The position numbers and the translations under genes are program-made. Positions 25,336-33,861 of a stretch of DNA of 39,855 bases are shown piece after piece. Under the pieces are notes generated by a model. That model was given only the letters and a program-made list of their open reading frames with translations. It did not search any database and had not been told where the DNA came from. The DNA lies in contig NZ_WGDD01000047.1 in NCBI RefSeq assembly GCF_015493435.1, forward strand, positions 1-39,855, given 5' to 3'. Each line of letters begins with the position of its first letter. Position 1 is the stretch's first letter. The stretch is from Sulfurovum sp. GTDB lineage: Bacteria; Campylobacterota; Campylobacteria; Campylobacterales; Sulfurovaceae.

Positions 25336-26508
25336 TTACATACCCGGTATGCGCGGTATTTTTCCCAGTTTGGAGTTACGGCAGTACCAGCCCCATCCTT
25401 TTTTCATCCAATGCCCTACCAGAGGCATAGGAATCATCTTTGCACTTTTACTGTCACGATAGACAAATGCTGCACCGTTTCCTGTATCCATGACACACAA
25501 GATGTTGAGATGCTCCACATAACTTTTTTTTGAATCAATACGCTGCATATGCTGAAAAATATTGTAAGCCGTATTGCGCGCCATTACTTCGGCAACATGC
25601 CCCTGTTTCGCTCTCCACTCCGGTCCCAGAAGAGCACTGCTGTCACCAATGGCATACATGCCCTCGAATCCTTCCACTTCATTGTATTCATTCGTCACTA
25701 CAAAACCGGCATCGCTCAAAGGCAAACCTGACTCCGCAATCACACTGTGGCCTGTTCCCGCAGAAATAAACATAGTAAGATCTGATTCCAGCTTGGTTCC
25801 ATCTTCAAACAAAATTCCGTCTGCTTCAAAAGCGCTGATCTTGACACCCACTTTTTTACTGATATTTGTCATAGAGAACATTTTATCCATCATTTCCAGT
25901 GCCTTGTCTCCCATTTTCTGTCCCGGTTTCTCCATAGGCGCAAAAAATGTCAACTCAAATCTTTCCCGTAAGCCTTTTTTCTTCAGAAAGTCATGTGTAT
26001 TGAAAAGAACCTCAAAAGCCGGACCGCCACGTACGGCAGAACTGTCTTTCGGGTTCCCGCCAAATCCCATGGCTATCTTTCCGCTTCCTTTTTCTACCAG
26101 GGCATCCAGTTTTTCATATAGTGCCGTTGCTTCTTCAGGCTTTCCGCAGATGGAAAGAGAATGCTCTCCCATACCCTTGAGTTTGATCTTTTCCTGTCCC
26201 AGCGCTACGACAATATATTCATATTCATCAAGCACTCGGCCGCTTTCCAGAGTAACCCGCTTTTCTTTTGCATCCAGTGCCATGACCGAATCGACAATCA
26301 GCTGGAAACCGTGTGCAAATGCCAGTTCATTCAAAGGGATGGAAACATCTTCCATTGTGGCATCACCTGTAGGTATCCAGATGGACGTCGGATAGATATA
26401 AAAAAAATCCCTGTCACTTACAAGTGTGACTTCAACTTCCTGTTTTCTCAAATAGATAGCGGCCTCTACACCCGCAAATCCACCACCGAGCACCAATACT
26501 TTTTTCAT
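25336..26508 (-). CDS. Sulfide:quinone oxidoreductase-like FAD flavoprotein
   Basis: A 390-residue pyridine-nucleotide-disulfide-type flavoprotein without a signal peptide. It has the FAD-binding GGGFAGVEAA (8-17), the second-dinucleotide segment near 143-152, the AIGDS FAD-ribityl motif (286-290), and an SQR-type C-terminal region (CVMDTGNGAA, HWMKKGWGWY, GKIPRIPGM). Sulfide:quinone oxidoreductases oxidise sulfide at the membrane surface and reduce quinone. Only C121, C338 and C376 are present; no cysteine lies near 150-165, where many SQRs have the third catalytic one. It may therefore be an SQR-related enzyme with altered chemistry, or an NDH-2/FCSD relative. It follows ccoG by 49 bases. 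Confidence 0.75.
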   Translation of the reverse strand: MKKVLVLGGGFAGVEAAIYLRKQEVEVTLVSDRDFFYIYPTSIWIPTGDATMEDVSIPLNELAFAHGFQLIVDSVMALDAKEKRVTLESGRVLDEYEYIVVALGQEKIKLKGMGEHSLSICGKPEEATALYEKLDALVEKGSGKIAMGFGGNPKDSSAVRGGPAFEVLFNTHDFLKKKGLRERFELTFFAPMEKPGQKMGDKALEMMDKMFSMTNISKKVGVKISAFEADGILFEDGTKLESDLTMFISAGTGHSVIAESGLPLSDAGFVVTNEYNEVEGFEGMYAIGDSSALLGPEWRAKQGHVAEVMARNTAYNIFQHMQRIDSKKSYVEHLNILCVMDTGNGAAFVYRDSKSAKMIPMPLVGHWMKKGWGWYCRNSKLGKIPRIPGM

Positions 26509-26557
26509 TGTTATTCTCCTACCACTACGTTAGATCATCAAGCCCTTTGGGGCCACA

Positions 26558-28042
26558 TCACTGCTGACTCTTTTTTGCTTTTTCAATTAAGTCTGCACGA
26601 GGATAGACAAAGACGGTATGTCGTATCACTGATATATTCTTTTTATCATCAGCAGCGAATGCTCTGATCGTAACAGGAATCGGAACATCTTTTCTTACAT
26701 TGTCCGCCAGTTTGTATTTGGTTCTGAGTACTACAACTTTTTTACGTTTTTGCTCCGCAGCAAGACGGAATGGTGCTTTCGGTCTTATGATTTGCAGTTT
26801 ATTCTTCAAGTCACCCATGATTTCAAAATAATACTTATGCGGTTTGCTGTCTGTGTTGGCAAACAAGAAGACATAGTCATTCTCCACTTCTCCGTTCTTG
26901 AGTATTTTGTAAAGTCTGGTTGTTTTATTTACATTGAGCAGCATATTCTCTTTTTCGCTTCCCATGGTAAAAAGTGCTACAAGGACCAGAACCAATACTG
27001 TAAAATACGCAATTACTTTCGGTCTGAAATAATTTGTTTTCCCCTTCTGATAGATCGTTTCATTTTCACTTGACCACTTGACCAGAGAAGGTTTGCCGAG
27101 AGCACCCATCACTGTCGTACAGGCATCTACACATTCCAGACAGTTGATACATTCAAGCTGCAAACCTTTACGAATGTCAATATGGGTGGGACAGACCGTC
27201 ACACAGCTTTCACATGTGGTACATTCAGCATATGGTTCATCGGCAAGCAGATCTTTTGTTTTACTGTATTTTTTATGCCGTTCATTTCCGTGACCTTCAT
27301 AAATATCACCGCCACGATGAGGATCATAAATCGCCATGATCGTATCATCATCATAGAGTACTGACTGCACACGGCTGTAAGGACAGATATAAACACAGAA
27401 ATTTTCTTTAATAAATACTACATCCACAATAATAAATAAAGCAATCCCCACAAGCATTCCGATCAGGAGAGTATGGTCTGCCGGATGCTGTAGGTACTTG
27501 AAGAAATCTTCCGGAGGAACAAAATACCAGAGAAAATCAGCAGCAGCAATGAATGCCAATACAGACCATATCAGGATCGCAATTACTTTTTTGACCTGGT
27601 TTTCAGGCTTGCTCATATCAGGATCTTTCTGTTTATTCTTGATACGCTTTCTCAGCCCAAGAAGCTTTGTTTCTATAAAATCCCGGTAGATCACACGGAA
27701 GACTGTTTGGGGACATGCCCATCCGCACCATGCCCTTCCTCCGACTGCGGTCACCGCAAAAATACCCAAAAAAAGCAACATAAGCAGAAACGGCATGAGG
27801 TAAAGCTGCTGCATATCATATGCTACGCCGGCCAACTGCAGTTTTTTATGGTCAAAACTCAACAGAAACAAATGATTCCCATGAATGGTGATCCACGGCA
27901 TAACCAAAGCAATAATGGTTACCACTGCATAGACCCAGTAACGTTTGATACGATACGGCACCCAGCCCTTCAAATATTCTTTTGCCTGATTTTTCTTCGG
28001 CTTCTTTTTAACTTCTTCCACATTTTGTGCTACAGCTTCCAT
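26558..28042 (-). CDS. ccoG: Cytochrome c oxidase accessory protein CcoG (FixG/RdxA)
   Basis: A 494-residue membrane iron-sulfur protein needed for copper handling in cbb3 oxidase assembly. Transmembrane helices lie near 36-52, 80-100, 153-172 and 192-210, with one more near 336-354. Cys pairs are in RAWCGWACP (105-111) and CVYICP (216-221). Two 4Fe-4S ferredoxin motifs begin CTTCESCVTVCP (274-285) and CINCLECVDAC (298-308). A C-terminal Ig-like periplasmic domain follows. The ATG overlaps the upstream recombinase-like gene's stop (TAATG), implying translational coupling. Presence implies a cbb3-type oxidase elsewhere in the genome. Confidence 0.94.
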   Translation of the reverse strand: MEAVAQNVEEVKKKPKKNQAKEYLKGWVPYRIKRYWVYAVVTIIALVMPWITIHGNHLFLLSFDHKKLQLAGVAYDMQQLYLMPFLLMLLFLGIFAVTAVGGRAWCGWACPQTVFRVIYRDFIETKLLGLRKRIKNKQKDPDMSKPENQVKKVIAILIWSVLAFIAAADFLWYFVPPEDFFKYLQHPADHTLLIGMLVGIALFIIVDVVFIKENFCVYICPYSRVQSVLYDDDTIMAIYDPHRGGDIYEGHGNERHKKYSKTKDLLADEPYAECTTCESCVTVCPTHIDIRKGLQLECINCLECVDACTTVMGALGKPSLVKWSSENETIYQKGKTNYFRPKVIAYFTVLVLVLVALFTMGSEKENMLLNVNKTTRLYKILKNGEVENDYVFLFANTDSKPHKYYFEIMGDLKNKLQIIRPKAPFRLAAEQKRKKVVVLRTKYKLADNVRKDVPIPVTIRAFAADDKKNISVIRHTVFVYPRADLIEKAKKSQQ

Positions 28043-28728
28043 TATGATATCCTTTCTAATTGTTGTTCTTTCTGTGTTTCACTCTCTTCGTCAAAGGGAC
28101 AGATCAATACAGTATTATCCACACCGGGAACCTCTTTGAGAGGACTTATTTCCATCCATGACCCCTCCACCAATTCTCTGATACCTCTTGACTCAATATA
28201 ATCCTTCAAAGAACTTCGGCTTACCCCCAGTTCTCTGGCGATGGCACTCACATTCATTCCTTCTCTGAGCAAAGAAACAATTTGTGCCTGATAGACATCG
28301 AATTTTGATGAGGAACGACTCCCTTTGGGGCGTCCTATCTGGTTCGATCTGGCTTTTTGCGCTTCACGTAGATCGTTCAGCAGAGGAAAGACTTTGACTA
28401 TCGGTGTCTCCTTCGTAACATGTATCTGCAAACTGGAAATATAAAGTTTAATATTCCGGCTCAACATACAGTTAAAAAGTTTGATCATTTCTTCTGCTTT
28501 ATCACTGAGCACAGACAGAGTATCTACTACCAGTATATCTCCGTCAGCCAAAGAATGAAGAAATTCTTCAAACTGCTTGCGCTCTTCGATAGAATGATTC
28601 TTTGTAGAGTACTCTATCACCTCTTTGTCTATCGATATACCCTGAGTCAATGAAAATGAGAGAATATTACGCTGTTGGTCTGACAAATTTGTATTGTCAG
28701 GCATCTGTCTTAAATATGCATACGTCAT
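28042..28728 (-). CDS. Serine-recombinase-derived protein with lost catalytic residues, probable DNA-binding regulator
   Basis: A 228-residue homologue of resolvases/invertases. The N-terminal fold is kept (AYLRQM start, DILVVDTLSVLS), but where active enzymes have YARVS the sequence reads YLRQM, so the nucleophilic serine is replaced by M9. Where they have DRLGR it reads DTLSV, so both active-site arginines are missing. The Hin/resolvase helix-turn-helix is well preserved (about 148-185: IVSLLREGMNVSAIARELGVSRSSL), and a 40-residue acidic tail follows. DNA cleavage is therefore unlikely and a transcription-factor role is inferred. It is coupled to ccoG by TAATG, has a strong promoter (28753-28781) and an upstream TGACG repeat array. 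AAAGGAGCAGT precedes the ATG. Confidence 0.82.
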   Translation of the reverse strand: MTYAYLRQMPDNTNLSDQQRNILSFSLTQGISIDKEVIEYSTKNHSIEERKQFEEFLHSLADGDILVVDTLSVLSDKAEEMIKLFNCMLSRNIKLYISSLQIHVTKETPIVKVFPLLNDLREAQKARSNQIGRPKGSRSSSKFDVYQAQIVSLLREGMNVSAIARELGVSRSSLKDYIESRGIRELVEGSWMEISPLKEVPGVDNTVLICPFDEESETQKEQQLERIS

Positions 28729-28752
28729 ACTGCTCCTTTATCATTACAAAGT

Positions 28753-28781
28753 ATTTTAACACAGTTGGTGATAAAAGTCAA
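28753..28781 (-). promoter_or_regulatory. Consensus-like sigma70 promoter of the recombinase-like/ccoG operon
   Basis: On the minus strand TTGACT (28776-28781) and TAAAAT (28753-28758) are spaced exactly 17 bp, the best -35/-10 pair in the window. It lies 25 bases upstream of the ATG at 28728. Confidence 0.65.
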
Positions 28782-28799
28782 TATATTTTTATATATTTT

Positions 28800-28844
28800 C
28801 GTCATTTAATTGTTTTTATCGTCATTATTTCTATATTTACGTCA
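28800..28844 (-). repeat. Three TGACG repeats phased at 20 bp
   Basis: CGTCA (TGACG on the minus strand) occurs at 28800-28804, 28820-28824 and 28840-28844, exactly 20 bp apart, in A+T-rich spacers. The array sits just upstream of the -35 box of the recombinase-like gene. Spacing of two helical turns places all copies on one DNA face, as in activator or autoregulator binding sites. Seen directly; the ligand is inferred. Confidence 0.5.
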
Positions 28845-28923
28845 AACTTTCTTTTTTACAGCTTGTATTTACATGATAGAAGCGTAGCTGTGATAAAATA
28901 ATAAAAAACTTGAAGGACGCTTT

Positions 28924-29403
28924 GTGAACCTTACACATTTGGATGAACAGAACAAACCGAAAATGGTAGATGTATCAGAAAAAGGAAACACTGCCCGTAC
29001 GGCAACAGCCAGCGGACTCATCGAAGTAGGCCAGGATGCATTTGATGCCGTCATCGCCAATACCGCAAAAAAAGGACCTGTCCTACAAACTGCTGTTATC
29101 GCCGCAATACAGGGAACCAAACAAACCAGTACCCTTATACCGATGTGTCATCCCCTGATGCTTACTTCCGTTAAAACAGATATTGAAGAACTTCCTGCAC
29201 TTCCCGGTTTCAAGCTGACGGTCACAGCAAAACTTATCGGTCAGACGGGGGTAGAGATGGAAGCATTGACTGGTGTAAGCGTAGGACTGCTGACCATTTA
29301 TGATATGCTTAAAGCCATTGACAAAGGCATGGTCATACGAAACGTACAGCTTGAACATAAAAGCGGTGGAAAATCCGGTGATTTTTCAAGAGAGGGTAAC
29401 TAA
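28924..29403 (+). CDS. moaC: Cyclic pyranopterin monophosphate synthase MoaC
   Basis: A 159-residue enzyme of molybdenum-cofactor synthesis, forming cyclic pyranopterin monophosphate from the MoaA product. Family signatures are [34 protein letters not shown], the active-site [33 protein letters not shown] and the catalytic-lysine region near [15 protein letters not shown]. The start is GTG 28924, preceded by GAAGGA. Moco is required by SoxC encoded 9 kb downstream. Confidence 0.96.
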   Translation: MNLTHLDEQNKPKMVDVSEKGNTARTATASGLIEVGQDAFDAVIANTAKKGPVLQTAVIAAIQGTKQTSTLIPMCHPLMLTSVKTDIEELPALPGFKLTVTAKLIGQTGVEMEALTGVSVGLLTIYDMLKAIDKGMVIRNVQLEHKSGGKSGDFSREGN

Positions 29404-29464
29404 AGTTGCATATAAATTTTATGTAATGTTCTATAATGATTTCATTAAAAACAAAGGAGAGAAT

Positions 29465-29734
29465 ATGCTCTTAGACGACAAAACCCAAGACAAACCAAAA
29501 ATTGAATATCCTGCAAACTGGGGATTCAAACTCATAGGCAGAAACAAAGAAGCATTGCATGCCTGTATCAAAGAGGTAATGGGAGACAAAGAACATCTCT
29601 GTTCTCTTGGTAATGCCTCCAAAACAGGAAAGTTCCATAGTTACAATGCCAGCTGTATTGTCGACGACCAGGAAGAACGGGACAGACTTTTCAAATGTTT
29701 CCAGGATCATGATGACGTGGAAATGGTGATCTGA
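29465..29734 (+). CDS. DUF493 family protein (YbeD/HP0495-like)
   Basis: An 89-residue small protein of the YbeD/DUF493 family with a ferredoxin-like fold. It has the characteristic EYPANWGFKLIGRNKEAL start and SYNASCIVDDQEERDRLFKCF followed by a VEMVI end. I chose the ATG at 29465 because AAGGAGAGAAT is directly upstream; a longer in-frame start would run into moaC. Role unknown; E. coli YbeD is thought to be regulatory. It is the last plus-strand gene before a convergent gene 3 bases away. Confidence 0.9.
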   Translation: MLLDDKTQDKPKIEYPANWGFKLIGRNKEALHACIKEVMGDKEHLCSLGNASKTGKFHSYNASCIVDDQEERDRLFKCFQDHDDVEMVI

Positions 29735-29737
29735 TCA

Positions 29738-30559
29738 TTACACTTTATTTTTTATTTGGTGCAGCATTCTGTCTGCACTCAGACTCACCAGCATAGAAAT
29801 GATCACATAAGCCAAAAAGAAGTAGAGTCCGACTTCTACTTCGGCACGGCTGACATTCCCTTTGTTCACAGTAAGATACACAAGAAATGTTGCAACAACA
29901 AATACATCAACCATAGACCATTTTCCTATCATTTTAAAAAATTTGACAATACCGTGTGCGAAACGTGTATTCTCAAAAAGAGCCACAAAAAGCATGGAGA
30001 ATGTTTTAATGAACGGGATCAGTACAGAAAACAGGAGAATAACCCAGCCGACCACTGCATCTCCGTTCCTAAAAAGTTTGCCGATGGAACCTATCACTCC
30101 TTTGGATTCGAAAGAGAGTACCACATCACCCAAATATTCCACCTCCTTGTGAATGGTCACCATCATAATAGGAGATACAAGTCCAAAAATAAGCATTATC
30201 AATGCCCCGGCTGCTCCAAAAAACGTAAAAGCTCGCAACGAGATAAAGAAATAGCTCAAAAGTATACCTGCAAGCGGCAGTATTGCATACAGTGCATACT
30301 TCCTGCTTTGTAATTGATGTATCTTTTGGGTTTTTTCAAGTGTTTTCACTATCTCTTTTTTTCTGTTTTTATAGAAGCCCATGGAGAGAGTCTCAGCCAA
30401 CTCTTTAAGTTGAAACTTTGCCAATTTTTTGGCACTCATTTCATCGATCAGCTGTTTCGTTGTCCGTTCATAGTCCTTGGCTTCGCTGTACGCTTTGGTA
30501 GCAAAAAACAGCATAAGCGCAAGAAGCAGGGTTAACACAGCATATACTATATATTTCAT
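29738..30559 (-). CDS. PqiA-domain membrane protein with extra N-terminal region
   Basis: A 273-residue inner-membrane protein. One N-terminal helix (5-22) is followed by a charged, probably coiled-coil periplasmic stretch (23-86) and a PqiA domain of four helices (from about residue 90) with the family core FKMIGKWSMVDVFVVATFLVYL. PqiA-type proteins act with MCE-domain proteins in lipid transport between membranes; no MCE gene lies nearby, so this is a stand-alone copy. The start ATG overlaps the stop of the upstream gene (ATGA), implying translational coupling in the glmM-lspA operon. Confidence 0.88.
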   Translation of the reverse strand: MKYIVYAVLTLLLALMLFFATKAYSEAKDYERTTKQLIDEMSAKKLAKFQLKELAETLSMGFYKNRKKEIVKTLEKTQKIHQLQSRKYALYAILPLAGILLSYFFISLRAFTFFGAAGALIMLIFGLVSPIMMVTIHKEVEYLGDVVLSFESKGVIGSIGKLFRNGDAVVGWVILLFSVLIPFIKTFSMLFVALFENTRFAHGIVKFFKMIGKWSMVDVFVVATFLVYLTVNKGNVSRAEVEVGLYFFLAYVIISMLVSLSADRMLHQIKNKV

Positions 30560-31506
30560 TCTTTTTTTACCTTAAAATAGATCAGCAGTGTTTTCTGGAA
30601 AAAATTGTCATTGTCATCGCTGATCATAACATACCGGTGTTCACCCACACGGGAAAGCCCTTCAAAATTATCAATATCCCACCCTTGATGGGAATTCATC
30701 TTTGCCAAGACTTTCGTTTTGCACAAACCTTTTGTACATTCATCAAGATACACTTTTTTCAGAGTCACAACAAAAGGGTTCATATACCCTGTAAAAGAGC
30801 GCTCAATTACCAATATATTACCGTCATCCATTACTTCTATCGCCGAAACAGCACTCTTGCCTTCAGGCTCTGCAAGGAAATGCCATTCTTTTCCCTGAAG
30901 AGCATAGATCGTTTGACGTTTTTTGTTATCTTTTTTGAGTGGAAACTCTGCAGCCGTCAGTATCCCGTACTGGGGATGCCAGGCCAATGCTTCAAGCCCC
31001 TTGTTCTTGCTGCGGAAATTTTTAACATTTCGTAATTTCTTCGGCAGCCGGTATTTCTTTATCAGGCGGCCATAGTAGTCAGAATTTTTATGAAACCAGC
31101 CGATACGGGGTTTTTCTTCAAATGAAATCAGTAGACGCCCTTTACCGTCCAGTGTCATTCCTTCGCTGTCCCTGCGCCACTTCTTAAATTTTTTACCCTG
31201 CTTCTTAAGCAGCCTTCCTGCTTTTAGAGGATCTAAATGAACGATCTTGTCCGTAAACACTGCATTAAATTCAAACAGCTTTCCTTCATCACTTACCATA
31301 AAAAGAGAATGTGTTTTCCCCTCATAAGCAAGATCCGAAATTTCAGAAAACTTGATATCATCTATCCTGCTGAAAGAAAGCTGTTTTTGATCAAGTATCT
31401 CAATCCCCAGGCTTTTACTGTCCAGCCCCTGGGGTATAATATCGGCAGGGAAACTCCCTGCACAGGAAATCTTCAAAAACAACAACAAAAAAAATAAAGA
31501 CCGCAC
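30556..31506 (-). CDS. Exported phytase-esterase-like (PF13449-type) protein
   Basis: A 316-residue exported protein of the 'esterase-like activity of phytase' type. A signal-peptide-like start (VRSLFFLLLFLKISCAG) has a cysteine that could be a lipobox. The body is a predicted beta-propeller with SEISDLAYEGKTHSLFMVSDEG, DSEGMTLDGKGRLLISFEE, NKGLEALAWHP and WDIDNFEGLSRVGEHRYVMISDDN, whose D/E-rich loops suggest metal or phosphate binding. Translation is taken from GTG 31506, overlapping the lspA stop as TAGTG with GGAAAG upstream; a longer start at 31554 would lie inside lspA. Substrate unknown. Confidence 0.83.
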   Translation of the reverse strand: MRSLFFLLLFLKISCAGSFPADIIPQGLDSKSLGIEILDQKQLSFSRIDDIKFSEISDLAYEGKTHSLFMVSDEGKLFEFNAVFTDKIVHLDPLKAGRLLKKQGKKFKKWRRDSEGMTLDGKGRLLISFEEKPRIGWFHKNSDYYGRLIKKYRLPKKLRNVKNFRSKNKGLEALAWHPQYGILTAAEFPLKKDNKKRQTIYALQGKEWHFLAEPEGKSAVSAIEVMDDGNILVIERSFTGYMNPFVVTLKKVYLDECTKGLCKTKVLAKMNSHQGWDIDNFEGLSRVGEHRYVMISDDNDNFFQKTLLIYFKVKKE

Positions 31507-31952
31507 TATCGGCTTTCCTTCCGAGGGGAAAAATACACCATCACAACAATCCATGCCACAGCAAGATCAATGACCACATCCGCATAATTGAAAACAGCAA
31601 AATGAAACCCGCAGTGCCATGCAATATAATCAACGACACCTGCATGTGCGAAACGATCATACAGGTTTCCCAAGGCTCCGCCGACCAGCAGACCAATGGG
31701 CAAAGCATATCTTCTGATATAGCCCCGTGAAAGTACATAATAGAGTATCCCTCCGATCAATGCAGCCTGTAGCCATTTCAGGTATGGGCCGAGAAAGGAG
31801 AACATTGAAAATGCCACTCCTTTATTGAAGTGCAGCACAAGGTCTATACAGTTTCCCGCATAGGAATACCCATCAAGGAAAAGGACTTTGATACTTTGGT
31901 CTATTATAAATGTACCCGCTGCAACAAAAAGAAAGGCATAAAACGGACGCAT
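31506..31952 (-). CDS. lspA: Lipoprotein signal peptidase
   Basis: A 148-residue inner-membrane aspartyl protease that cleaves signal peptides from prolipoproteins. It has about four helices; the catalytic aspartates lie in ALGNLYDRF and FAVFNYADVVIDL, both intact. The ATG at 31952 overlaps the glmM stop by one base (TGATG) and is preferred to a TTG one codon earlier. The lspA-glmM pairing is also known in Helicobacter. It would process the lipoprotein transpeptidases in this window. Confidence 0.94.
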   Translation of the reverse strand: MRPFYAFLFVAAGTFIIDQSIKVLFLDGYSYAGNCIDLVLHFNKGVAFSMFSFLGPYLKWLQAALIGGILYYVLSRGYIRRYALPIGLLVGGALGNLYDRFAHAGVVDYIAWHCGFHFAVFNYADVVIDLAVAWIVVMVYFSPRKESR

Positions 31953-33289
31953 CAATTCAAAGCTTTCTTAAAGAATGCTTCACACTCTTCCATCATCGCT
32001 TCAAGTGCTTTTTTTTCTTTCCCTTCAAGCAAAAGCCGAATCTTGTTCTCTGTACCGGAATATCGGAAAAGGTGACGCATACCCGCATCTTCCACACGGG
32101 ACATGAAGCTATCAAGTCCTTCTATCTCATCAAACGGCTTCTTGTGTTCTACCGGCAGATTAACCAATATTTGCGGATAGGATTCATACGGATCAAATGC
32201 TTCACTGGCCCGTTTTTGTGTAGTAACAAGATATGCCAGCGCCTGAAGCGCGCTGGAAATACCGTCACCCGTCTTGGCATAATCAGAAAAGATAATATGC
32301 CCGCTTTGCTCTCCTCCAAAATTGATCCCTTTTTGTTGCATTACCTCCACAACATGTTTGTCTCCCACTGCCGAACGGTACAGGGCAATCTGCTCCTTTG
32401 CCAAATACTCTTCAAGCCCCTGGTTGCTCATTACTGTCGCTACTATTCCGTCGCCTTTAAGTGTCCCCTGGTGTTTCAAATGGACCGCAAGTACCGCCAT
32501 GAGTTTGTCACCGTCAACCGTTTCTCCCTTTTCATCCACTATCACCAGCCTGTCTGCATCGCCGTCAAGCGCAATACCGATATCTGCCCGTTTGTCCAAT
32601 ACCACTTTTGCAAGACTTTCCGGATGCATGGCACCGCACCCTTCATTAATGTTAAACCCGTCCGGCTTGTCCCCAATCACAAACACTTCCGCACCAAGTT
32701 CCTGTAGAATCGTGGGCCCGACAATATAGCCCGCACCATTGGCACAGTCAATCACTACGCGTTTTCCCGCAAGCGTCAAAGGTTTGGGAAAAGAGTTTTT
32801 TATATGTACAATATAGCGACCAATCACGTCATCGATCCTCTTTGATTTTCCGATCGCTTTTCCTACAGCCTGTGCCTCTTCCAGTACTTCTTCATCTGCA
32901 TAGATCGTTTCGATTCTTTCTTCTTCTGTCCGATTGAGTTTATTTCCCTCACTGTCAAAAAACTTGATCCCGTTGTCATAATAGGGATTATGGCTTGCCG
33001 AGATCATGATCCCCGCATCACAACGCATATTTTCTGTCAAAAAAGCAATCGCAGGTGTCGGCATAGGTCCTATTTGGATCACATCAAAACCAACAGCGGT
33101 CAAGCCGGATACCAGTGCATTTTCTATCATATATCCGCTTCGTCGGGTATCTTTTCCTACCAGTATTCTATTGGTTTTGGCAAACTGTTTAAAGTAAATA
33201 CCCGTTGCCATGGCCAAACGCATTGTATTGAATGCACTGACTTTCTTGCCTGCTTCCCCTCTGACACCGTCTGTTCCGAAAAGTCTCAA
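31952..33289 (-). CDS. glmM: Phosphoglucosamine mutase
   Basis: A 445-residue enzyme converting glucosamine-6-phosphate to glucosamine-1-phosphate for UDP-GlcNAc synthesis. It has the N-terminal LFGTDGVRG, the phosphoserine loop [17 protein letters not shown], the metal-binding [16 protein letters not shown] and the C-terminal phosphate-binding [10 protein letters not shown]. Translation appears to start at TTG 33289, with AAGGACAAGAT directly upstream; the nearby ATG is out of frame. It heads the glmM-lspA-phytase-like-PqiA set, where every junction overlaps. Confidence 0.96.
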   Translation of the reverse strand: MRLFGTDGVRGEAGKKVSAFNTMRLAMATGIYFKQFAKTNRILVGKDTRRSGYMIENALVSGLTAVGFDVIQIGPMPTPAIAFLTENMRCDAGIMISASHNPYYDNGIKFFDSEGNKLNRTEEERIETIYADEEVLEEAQAVGKAIGKSKRIDDVIGRYIVHIKNSFPKPLTLAGKRVVIDCANGAGYIVGPTILQELGAEVFVIGDKPDGFNINEGCGAMHPESLAKVVLDKRADIGIALDGDADRLVIVDEKGETVDGDKLMAVLAVHLKHQGTLKGDGIVATVMSNQGLEEYLAKEQIALYRSAVGDKHVVEVMQQKGINFGGEQSGHIIFSDYAKTGDGISSALQALAYLVTTQKRASEAFDPYESYPQILVNLPVEHKKPFDEIEGLDSFMSRVEDAGMRHLFRYSGTENKIRLLLEGKEKKALEAMMEECEAFFKKALN

Positions 33290-33417
33290 ATCTTGTCCTT
33301 CATAAAAGTTCTCTTTAAAAGACTAATTTTACATGAAATAGATTAATCTAACACCATCCTGGCAGGTTTTATCCCCTGAAATCCGTATCTTTAATAAAAC
33401 TTTAATCTTATTTTCGA

Positions 33418-33423
33418 TATTAT
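33418..33423 (+). promoter_or_regulatory. Possible -10 box for rpsT
   Basis: TATTAT within TCGATATTATTC lies 78 bases before the rpsT ATG in a 211-base intergenic region shared with the divergent glmM gene. Weak match, no clear -35 box. Confidence 0.3.
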
Positions 33424-33500
33424 TCGCGCACTAATTTCACCCAAAAGCATTCTGTAGTCACCTGCAGTAGAGGGTATTACATTTATAAAAGGAACATTTG

Positions 33501-33770
33501 ATGGCACATCACAAATCAGCAAAAAAAAGAATTTTGCAAACGGCTAAAAGAACTGAAAGAAACAGATATTACAGAACAAGAATCAAAAATATCACTAAAG
33601 CTGTCCATGAAGCAGTGGATGCTGCTGACATGACTGCGGCACAAGAGGCTTTCAAGGTAGCCAACAAGCAGATACACTCACTTGTAAGCAAAGGTTTTAT
33701 TAAAAAAACAACTGCTGCAAGAAAAGTAAGCCGTCTGCATAAAATGGTAAACAAAATAGAAGCTGCTTAG
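33501..33770 (+). CDS. rpsT: 30S ribosomal protein S20
   Basis: An 89-residue basic, all-helical ribosomal protein that binds 16S rRNA early in 30S assembly. It starts [20 protein letters not shown] and has the typical [20 protein letters not shown] end. The ATG at 33501 (AAGGAAC upstream) is preferred to a TTG one codon earlier. The glmM/rpsT/prfA neighbourhood is the same as in Helicobacter. Confidence 0.97.
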   Translation: MAHHKSAKKRILQTAKRTERNRYYRTRIKNITKAVHEAVDAADMTAAQEAFKVANKQIHSLVSKGFIKKTTAARKVSRLHKMVNKIEAA

Positions 33771-33807
33771 TCAGTTTCCTGCTAACAGGCTTACGACAAC
33801 TATGCCT

Positions 33808-33824
33808 ATGCGGCTTTGCCGCAT
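33808..33824 (+). terminator. Hairpin after rpsT
   Basis: A perfect 7-bp stem, ATGCGGC and GCCGCAT, with a TTT loop, 37 bases after the rpsT stop and followed by CTTATAAA. It is a likely terminator or attenuator before prfA. Confidence 0.5.
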
Positions 33825-33861
33825 CTTATAAACTCCTTACAATCCAACATAAAGAACTGCC

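Noticed and set aside
25574-26395. Plus-strand open frame of 273 codons opposite the flavoprotein
   Set aside because: Ser/Pro-rich antisense frame with no domain; the minus-strand gene has FAD motifs.
28042-28728. Recombinase-like gene as evidence of a mobile element or invertible DNA switch
   Set aside because: Catalytic residues are missing, no inverted repeats or attachment sites flank it, and it is coupled to a housekeeping respiration gene.
29756-30313. Plus-strand open frame opposite the PqiA-like gene
   Set aside because: His/Lys-rich antisense frame typical of a shadow of membrane-protein coding.
31910-32707. Plus-strand open frame of 265 codons opposite glmM
   Set aside because: Antisense of a conserved gene; no family and no start signal.
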